Assembly (NCBI GenBank): GCA_902729315.2
Contig: LR746277.1
Coordinates: 2,795,001-2,859,000 of the forward strand
From: Spirodela intermedia
Lineage: Eukaryota > Streptophyta > Magnoliopsida > Alismatales > Araceae
Direction: 5' to 3'
DNA: 64,000 nucleotides
Within the stretch, counting starts at the first letter, position 1. Each line of letters begins with the position of its first letter. Of the stretch, positions 57,223 through 64,000 are shown piece by piece. The position numbers and the translations under genes were made by a program. Under the pieces are notes generated by a model. The model was not told the DNA's origin. It ran no database searches and saw only the letters and a list, made by a program, of their open reading frames with translations.

Positions 57223-57860
57223 TGACCGAGATCAGATCTTCCTCTGCATTATTTGCACTGCTCTCTTCAGGCTGCACGGCAACACTCTTCATCGCACGAG
57301 CTCGTATCACCCATAGACCGACGGATAGTCAGAGATGGTAAACTAGGATCTTGAGACATATCTCTGCTATTTTGCAGGAGACTGTCCCAACCAATAGAGC
57401 AGCTACCTTGCCTGGACTAAATATTGGTTCAACATTAATTTCAATGTTTTCATCGGCACAACACCCTTTAAGGTAGTGTATGAAAGGGATCCCCCACTCT
57501 CCGCTGCTAAATCTCTGGCTCCTCCGAGGTGGACATGCGGGACCAGATGCTCCAAGAGTGAAATCAGTTTCTCGTCTAACTGAAACTTCACTTGGAACGA
57601 GCTCAACCTACATGAAGAGGCAGGCGGATCAGCGTTGTGATGTCGAGTTCCAAGTCGGTGATCGAATATTTCTCCGGCTTCAACCTTGCCGGCAGCATTC
57701 CGTGGCTTGTCGGCCGTATGAGAAACTGTCCCCCAAGTTTTATGGGCCGTTCAGAACTCAAGAGGAGATAGGCCTAGTGGCATATCAGTTGGAGCATCTT
57801 GCCACGGCCCAGATCCACCTAGTCTTCCACGTTTTGCAGGTGAAGCAAGCGGTCAATAGT
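57223..57860 (+). pseudogene. Gypsy (chromovirus-type) integrase C-terminal fragment
   Basis: Begins D-R-D-Q-I-F-L and L-F-R-L-H-G, then the S-S-Y-H-P signature with stops in place of Gln (CAG to TAG) at the two following Q positions, the T-T-P-F-x-V-V-Y stretch near 57455-57480, and the C-terminal G-D-R-I-F-L-R-L-Q-P, P-Y-E-K-L-S-P-K-F-Y-G-P-F and I-H-L-V-F-H-V-L-Q part (57600-57850). The last part lies in an open frame of 162 codons (57480-57968). No LTR is next to it. Confidence 0.85.
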
Positions 57861-59417
57861 TCAGAGCCCAATGGGCCATTCCACATCCAGAAGAGCTCTT
57901 GCAAGAGCCTTCTGTCCCCCTTACCCCCCATCCGTGCTATCTTTCCCTATTTCCTTCAATTTCCTTGAGCGCTTTAGAGATCGATGGAACTGTTGCTGTA
58001 ATCGGGGATCTCTCCGAGTCAAAGGCGATAGTACTCTGTTCTTCCCACTTCTCACGCCTCTTCCTCTAAATCCCGTCCACCTAAAATTAGGCACCCATCA
58101 CATTTTGCTGAAGCCATGTGAAGTCTAAGCTCCACCTAGTTGCCGAAGACTCAGTCGTAGAGATCTTCATGCTAAATCTACGATTTAATATGCTTCAAGC
58201 ATGAGAAAGGGCCACCCAGAACTGACGGTCCGGCATGGAGTCACAAATCTGTAACATAACGGCAATCATTTGCTCAGACGAACGAGTCCTGATTCCGTGA
58301 GAAGACGTCTTTCCATGTACCCGTCAATCAGACTTCTGGACGGAACAGTTGACATTATTTGGCTGAAAATAATGCGTCGGGCATTGAAAGGGGTATCAAC
58401 CCTCGACTTCTCATTTAAAATTATACAAAGTCTACAACTTTACACCGGTTTATTATTCTAACTTATCGTACAGGGAGTCGTCCGTCCTCTTACAGAGTGG
58501 TTGGACCCAGGCTCACCAGCTGCCGGGTTATTCCCTTCGTCAATGACCCCGTCCGTTGCTTCCTTTCCTTCCCTCTCCATGTACTGTGTAACATTTTCTT
58601 TCGATCCAACTAACTCCATGAAACCAGCTCTAGCATCTCTGCAATTCGTTATGACGCTCTCTTCTGTTTCTCCGAAGCATGCCTAAACTGCAGCTGTCTC
58701 CCATCTTTCCTTCTGATGCGCCATAAAAGAAGAGAGCTTTATTAGTCTCATCAGGAAGTCAAAACGTTTTAAACACACGTTAACCTTGATCATTGCTGGT
58801 CCAATCCATTTGCTGGCTTGGTCATCGGTTTCTTCCTTGCCTCTCCATCGTCGACGTTAACAAACTCCAAAATGGATTTTTTTAATACAAGAAAATTCCT
58901 CCTCCGAAGATCCGATTGGAGCACCGGAGCGAAAGCCCTTTCCTTTGGTATCAGATGAAGAAGAGGCGGCTAGCAAACGATCGACGACGCATTTCGTTCT
59001 GACTTTCGCCGTGTGGGGACCAAACAGGACGCGGTATCGACGGGCAGCTAGCTCCCTTCCTCTCCACTCACCCTTGCACGGTTTCGATTGTCCACGGCGA
59101 CGTCAACACACGCAAAGAGACGCTTCTGAGCAACTTCTGAAGCTCTCCTCGCGGCATCTACGAGCTTCGTATTCAATGGAGCGGAGGCCCGTAAGTGCCG
59201 TTGTGGGAGAAACCTGGAGTAGAGAGAGGAGTCAACGAACCCATGTCGACGACGGTACGGCTCATCTTGGTCACACCTCCACAGCGCAAGGCCGCTCCCT
59301 TCTCCGCTCGCCTGAACCGCGATAACAAGGTCCCGGCCGCGAGCTCCGCCTACGTAGAGGTACGAGGCCTTCTTCTTTCGGCAGTTGCCGGTGATCCATC
59401 TAGTTGCTAGTACTTCG

Positions 59418-60363
59418 TGATAAATTCGTCTGACCTACTGCTATAAGTTCATACTGGCTCCGAACAACTAAATGGTCTACAAAAAGGTAATTTGTTTTCC
59501 TAGATAAATTTCTAATTTGCTGTTGTTCAAGACTACTTTCGGGATAAGTTTCAATCAGAAGACCACCAACGACACAGCAATCCTTCAGCTGGTCAGAAAT
59601 AGCACAATCGGAGGGATACTTTGATGGTATCAGCTCTAACATATAGATCGACATGCCCCAAATTGTGCCAAATTAGGGTGCAAAAACATGATTTCTCTAT
59701 CTCAGAAAGAAAAACGAGGGTAATCCAAATAAACTGATGCCAAGTCATTCACACAATCTCATCTTTTTCTTCTTCATTCTGTCAACGTCTGACGAAAGAG
59801 ATTCTAAATTATGATAATCTGTTGAGTCAAATATGCTTTAGCCTAAAAAAAACTCCCATGAACATGTTTAATCGAGAGGAAGAATCATGTCAAAAGGAAC
59901 AGAAGGGTGCATACCATTCATAATTTCCTCTAGTGTAATTTTAGGTAAGGAAAATATAATGTGCATAAGAACACCTATTTGAACACTTTTTCTCTTGAGC
60001 AATGAAATTCAACAAAAATACTCTGTCGTTTCATATTTCATCCTGCTACCGTTCGCTGTATCGATGCAGATATATCGTATTGATCTTCCAGTAACAAGCA
60101 TTTGACACGAGTTTGAGAACCCTTTGTCCACCACAACCATTGGAAAGGACAGTCCCGGTTGTTCTTGAAGGTTTGTTTCTACATACATTGAGCATTTGCA
60201 CATTGCTTTAATATCTATAATATTTTCTGCTTGATGTTCCACTTGCGAAAAATTATTTCATAGGGGTTGCTATTTCACTAAGGAAGAGCAGTGATTTTTG
60301 CATCTTACCAGATTATCCAATTTGAGATCTTAAATAAGAGCAGTGTTTTTGAGTTCAAAGTAG
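59418..60363 (+). repeat. Segmental duplication block A tail, copy 3 (leader of CNL-D)
   Basis: Aligns with 16888-17899 upstream of the broken CNL-A and with 32488-33215. An acceptor-like 'tttttgcatcttaccag' ends at 60311 and is conserved at the CNL-A position, so a leader intron is possible. Relative to CNL-A it has a 17-bp insertion (60260-60276) that copies coding sequence just downstream. Confidence 0.83.
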
Positions 60364-63120
60364 ATGGCAGAGGCCCTTTTGTCCATAGGGGTTGCTATTT
60401 CGGGTGCAGTAGCACATGAAGCAATCAAGAGTGCTTCTTCAGATATTGCAGCAGAAGTTCAACTACTATCCGTTGTTCGTAGCAAAATGCTAAAAATCAA
60501 GTGTGAGTTCGATGTTATACAGGCCTTTATGAGCTACACAGACGTCTGGAAGGATAGTGATCAACTTCTAGAGACTTGGATAAAGCACATTAGAGAGATT
60601 GCTTTTGATGTTGAAGATATCATAGATGAATTCACTTATCTTCTAGGACAGCAGGACCGAGAGGAAACTAAACATAGTGGCTGCAAAGCCAGATATTGCT
60701 GCTGCTCAAGAGTCTTTCAGAGTTGGCATGATATAGCGAACAAATTAGAACACGTCGTAAGGAGACTTGATCACATGAGAGAGATGAAGGAGCGATATGG
60801 TATCAAGACCAGAGAGCGAGGCGATTCTCTGAGAGTCGCAATTGAAACGCGACGGAACTGGTCCGAAGATGCCCACTCCATCAGAAGCAGTGAGATTGTT
60901 GGGTTCGATGACTACAGGGAAACCTTACAGAACTGGTTGATAGAAGATGCAGAGAAGACTACTACAATTATCTCCGTTTGGGGGATGGCTGGCCTCGGCA
61001 AGACTACTCTCGTAACAAATGTTTACAAAAGCTCACAAATAAAACGACACTTTGCCCGTCGGGCATGGATTCATGTCTCGCAAGTATATGGAATCGAAGA
61101 CATTTTGAAAAGAATCATAAAGGAATTCCGTAAGGGAGAAGAGGTACAGGTACCGGAGGACATTGATAAGATGAGTCAGGTTGACCTTATTCGCGTACTC
61201 AAGGAGGATTTAAGAGACAACAGCTACATTGTTGTACTGGATGACGTATGGAGCAGGAACATCTGCAGGGACATAATTGATAGGGCGCTCAAACCCCCTA
61301 ATCGTCAAGGCAGGATAATTTTGACAACAAGAAATGAAGCTGTTGCGTCTCTTGCTGACAAGAACCATACAATGGAGCTGAAACCATTACCGGAAATTCA
61401 AGCCTTGGAACTCCTCTTCAGAAAGGCTTTCCGCAGTGATAAAGCCGGCCAATGGCCTGAAGAACTAGTAAATATATCAAAACAAATTGTGGAGAAATGT
61501 GAGTGCTTGCCTTTGGGCATAGTAGCGATTGGTAGCCTTTTATCAGTGAGGAGCAAAGAGAAGTCAGAATGGGAAAAAGTTGTCAACGGCCTTGACTGGG
61601 AGTTCAACACTAACCCTGATCTTCATCAATGGAAGAGTGCTTTAGCCTTAAGCTACAAGGACTTGCCTAACTATCTTAAAAACTGTTTCTTATATTGCTG
61701 CATGTTTCCAAAAGACTTAGTCATGAAGAGGAATCGACTCATTCGGCTACTGATAGCTGAAGGTTTCATTGAGGAGAGGGGAAGAAGTTACACCAGAACA
61801 CTAGATGAATTAGCAGAGGAGAACCTAAATGAACTAGTCAATAAATGTATGCTTCAGGTCGTGGAAAGAAATAACTTTGGCAGAATAAAGTCATTCAAAA
61901 TGCATGACATGATGCGTGAACTGGCGCTCTCAATCGCTGGAAAGGAGTATTTTTGCCATGTTTACGAACACTTTCGACGAGTTCAAGGGAAAATCCGGCG
62001 TTTGTCCCTTCATCAGTGTGGGCAAAACAATGAGATAAAAAATGTAACTGTTCATCCTATCCGCTCATTGCTTTTGTTTGACTCAGTAGATTTGCCTCTG
62101 CAGCCATTCAGGTTACTCAAGGTTCTCGATTTGCAAAACTCAGGGTTTGACAGCAAGCACTTACCAGAGGCAGTCTGGGATTTATTCAATTTACGACACT
62201 TGAGCTTGAGGTATACGAAAGTTCGAACGATTCCTAGAAAATTGGAGCGTTTGGTCTACCTTCAAACGCTAGACCTTGCTTATACCCGAGTGAAGAAATT
62301 GCCAACTAGCATAACAAAGTTGAAGTATCTACGGAACCTGTTTGTACATACTATCCTTGATCCTACATGGAAAAGCTACAACTACTTTAGAGGATTTCCT
62401 GCTCCAAAAGGTATATGGAATATGGAGAACTTACAGATCCTTCAAAGCGTGGAAGCAACAAATGAAATAATGAATCACTTAGAAGACATGGTGCAACTTC
62501 GAAGCTTTAGAATTACAGATGTCAAGCCGAATCACCACCCAAAACTATGTGCGGGTATTAGAAAGATGGAAAACCTTCGGAAACTGGATATCATTGCTGC
62601 AACAGAAAACGAAACTGATGAATTGGATCTGGATGAACTGTCCCCACCTCAGTCTCTTAAGAAACTTGCCTTACGGGGAAGATTGAAAGGAGGAGCTCTG
62701 CCAAATTGGTTCTCCACCCACCAGAACTTGGCATATGTACATCTGGCATGGTGTGAGCTGAAAGACGACCCACTTCCCCTTCTTCAAACGCTGCCCAAGT
62801 TGGTGTTCCTCGCTCTTCATAAAGCATATACCCTCATGGAGCTTAACTTTCATGAAGGCTTTCTCAAGCTCAGAGAGCTGCGCATCGTGGACATGTTGGA
62901 ACTTGAACGCCTGAAATTTTCAGAGAATGCTCTGCCGAGCCTGTGCCAACTGAATCTGGTCCGGTGTGAAAATCTCAAAGCTGTGGACGGCATGGAGAAA
63001 CTAACCAAACTAGAAAATGCCTTCTTGGAGGAAATGCCAGAAAACCTAGTGCGGACGCTCAGTGATAACCCCACAATCCGTGTGAGGAAAGCAGCAAAAC
63101 TTCACAAAACTGTAAATTAG
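60364..63120 (+). CDS. CC-NBS-LRR disease resistance protein, RPM1-like (CNL-D)
   Basis: Predicted intracellular immune receptor of 918 residues, single exon, intact, with the most canonical motifs in the window. N-terminus MAEALLSIGVAISGAVAHEA is MADA-like, the type linked to membrane-acting resistosomes. Coiled coil 1-145 with E-D-I-I-D at 84-88 and a cysteine cluster Y-C-C-C-S at 111-115. NB-ARC: P-loop G-M-A-G-L-G-K-T-T 207-215, kinase-2 I-V-V-L-D-D-V-W 289-296, G-R-I-I-L-T-T-R 316-323, C-L-P-L 381-384 (in place of GLPL), C-F-L-Y-C-C-M-F-P 441-449, M-H-D 513-515. L-I-R-L-L-I-A-E-G-F at 459-468 has Leu where Trp is usual. LRRs about 540-890, short basic tail. The paralogue at 17900-20658 is broken. 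ATG at 60364 is directly preceded by an in-frame TAG, so the start is fixed. Confidence 0.96.
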   Translation: MAEALLSIGVAISGAVAHEAIKSASSDIAAEVQLLSVVRSKMLKIKCEFDVIQAFMSYTDVWKDSDQLLETWIKHIREIAFDVEDIIDEFTYLLGQQDREETKHSGCKARYCCCSRVFQSWHDIANKLEHVVRRLDHMREMKERYGIKTRERGDSLRVAIETRRNWSEDAHSIRSSEIVGFDDYRETLQNWLIEDAEKTTTIISVWGMAGLGKTTLVTNVYKSSQIKRHFARRAWIHVSQVYGIEDILKRIIKEFRKGEEVQVPEDIDKMSQVDLIRVLKEDLRDNSYIVVLDDVWSRNICRDIIDRALKPPNRQGRIILTTRNEAVASLADKNHTMELKPLPEIQALELLFRKAFRSDKAGQWPEELVNISKQIVEKCECLPLGIVAIGSLLSVRSKEKSEWEKVVNGLDWEFNTNPDLHQWKSALALSYKDLPNYLKNCFLYCCMFPKDLVMKRNRLIRLLIAEGFIEERGRSYTRTLDELAEENLNELVNKCMLQVVERNNFGRIKSFKMHDMMRELALSIAGKEYFCHVYEHFRRVQGKIRRLSLHQCGQNNEIKNVTVHPIRSLLLFDSVDLPLQPFRLLKVLDLQNSGFDSKHLPEAVWDLFNLRHLSLRYTKVRTIPRKLERLVYLQTLDLAYTRVKKLPTSITKLKYLRNLFVHTILDPTWKSYNYFRGFPAPKGIWNMENLQILQSVEATNEIMNHLEDMVQLRSFRITDVKPNHHPKLCAGIRKMENLRKLDIIAATENETDELDLDELSPPQSLKKLALRGRLKGGALPNWFSTHQNLAYVHLAWCELKDDPLPLLQTLPKLVFLALHKAYTLMELNFHEGFLKLRELRIVDMLELERLKFSENALPSLCQLNLVRCENLKAVDGMEKLTKLENAFLEEMPENLVRTLSDNPTIRVRKAAKLHKTVN

Positions 63121-64000
63121 ATGTCGTAGCAATACAAAAGGAGAATAATTATGCATTGGTAACTTTGTTGACACGACTTGAACTGTTCTTTATTTTAAAC
63201 AGCCAATTTGTTGAAGACAACCTCTATCATATGTATTAAGTTCCTTTTTAATCATCTAATTCATCTGCTTTATTGGACTATTTTCAATGGGTTTTGAAGT
63301 TTTATGCACTGATCTCACCATGGAAAGGTTTCTTGAATTTCGCTCCCATCGATGCAACAATGCTCCCAACCATGAGATCAGATGCTCCCCAACTGCACGA
63401 AATGTCAATCCATCCTGTCTCCTATAGAGGCTGCAGCTCTCTCAGGTGGCTACCACCAATCTATATTTATTTATACTTTTCTGCGTGATTTTTTATTTTT
63501 CTAATCTTTATTAGCTACAAAGCCATCAGCCTGGTTTTCACTATGGGTCTTTAAGACATATTTTTTCAATTCTTATGAATTTATGAATTTCTTCACATCA
63601 TCAACAAACATACCTTCTCTCCTCAAAAGCATAGTCTCGTAGGATGGAGCCAAAGGATACCAACAAAATGCTCGTAGGATGGAGTTAGAGGATATAAGAA
63701 AATAAGAGCGTGATTTTCATCATATCAAATGGCCATTAATGTTCTTTACTGAGAAGGTGTCAACAATAGGCTTACCTTATTACACGTAAATTGTACCTTC
63801 TTTCATGTAGAGTGCGCATAACTCGTATGCCAAGTACAGACAATTGATGTGAGGCTTTGTCATAGACTTCAACACTAGCTTAAGCTAAACTTAGTCATGT
63901 TGTCTCCGTAAACCATATCTCCCAATTGTCGCAGAGCACTGTAGTCAAACTTAAGGCGCTCTTTCTTTTCTTTCATCTCTGAACTCACCTTGGTAAGCTG
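63121..64000 (+). repeat. Duplicated 3' flank of CNL-D
   Basis: Aligns with 20659-21480 to the end of the window. It holds a local duplication 'ctcgtaggatggag' (63637 and 63671) that the other copy lacks. The 71-codon frame 63273-63488 is not conserved in the other copy and is not called a gene. Confidence 0.78.

Larger units (their letters stand above)
56600..59417 (+). repeat. Segmental duplication block B, copy 3, with 1.2-kb insertion
   Basis: Aligns with 21965-23880. Between about 56882 and 58110 it carries sequence absent from copy 1 (chaperonin-like and gypsy pieces). At about 59417 the match to block B ends and block A tail sequence starts, in the order B-A, the reverse of the A-B joint at 33.2 kb. 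The block includes open frames such as 58945-59325 (126 codons), which is related to 23503-23802; its product is unrecognised, Arg/Ser-rich, and probably leader sequence. Confidence 0.82.

Noticed and set aside
57480-57968. 162-codon plus-strand frame as a host gene
   Set aside because: Its second half is the C-terminal part of a gypsy integrase and its first half runs out of frame with the integrase core.
60364-63120. Possible integrated decoy domain or second NLR fused to the CNLs
   Set aside because: None of the three intact proteins has extra domain sequence beyond CC, NB-ARC, LRR and a short tail.
1-64000. CRISPR array, tRNA, rRNA, riboswitch or bacterial-type operon
   Set aside because: No regularly spaced repeats, no cloverleaf-like or rRNA sequence seen by eye; the window is plant nuclear DNA. 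The B-box-like site in the LTR lacks a visible A-box.

Overview
The window is nuclear DNA of a flowering plant. It has long AT-rich non-coding stretches, decayed LTR retrotransposons and a one-strand cluster of large intronless-looking CC-NBS-LRR (CNL, RPM1-like) immune receptor genes. CNL-B is noticeably GC-rich towards its 5' end, a pattern common in monocots, so a non-grass monocot is my guess; the species cannot be fixed from the sequence alone.

Layout. 1-14.6 kb is retrotransposon country: a solo LTR (876-2517, perfect 5-bp target duplication), then a Ty3/gypsy element in outline (6365-11340, LTRs, primer site, gag and RT remnants, target duplication) with a second-family LTR nested in it (7011-8690). 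14.6-34.5 kb is the older part of the resistance-gene cluster: block A (14632-17671), a broken CNL (17900-20658), its 3' flank, block B (21970-24968), intact CNL-B (25134-28028), then a second block A (30306-33215) fused directly to a second block B (33218-34514) with no CNL left. 38725-41526 is intact CNL-C. 41.5-56.6 kb is again nested retrotransposons: further LTRs of the 876-2517 family at 45554-47193, 49455-51077 and 53009-55485, with gypsy pol pieces. 56.6-64 kb is a third mosaic copy: block B (with a 1.2-kb insertion carrying a chloroplast-chaperonin-like fragment fused to gypsy integrase), the tail of block A, intact CNL-C's relative CNL-D (60364-63120) and its 3' flank.

How it works together. 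The three intact CNLs are predicted intracellular sensors or executors of effector-triggered immunity; they share one ancestry and form two subfamilies (CNL-B with CNL-C; the broken copy with CNL-D). The duplicated non-coding blocks show that the cluster grew by duplication of a multi-kilobase unit followed by deletions and rearranged joints. CNL-D has a canonical MHD motif, while CNL-B and CNL-C do not. I see no operon-like pathway, CRISPR array, tRNA or rRNA gene, and no clear novel non-NLR system; the most unusual items are the altered MHD/kinase-2 motifs, the gene-less promoter copy, the chaperonin-integrase chimera and a small templated insertion upstream of CNL-D.
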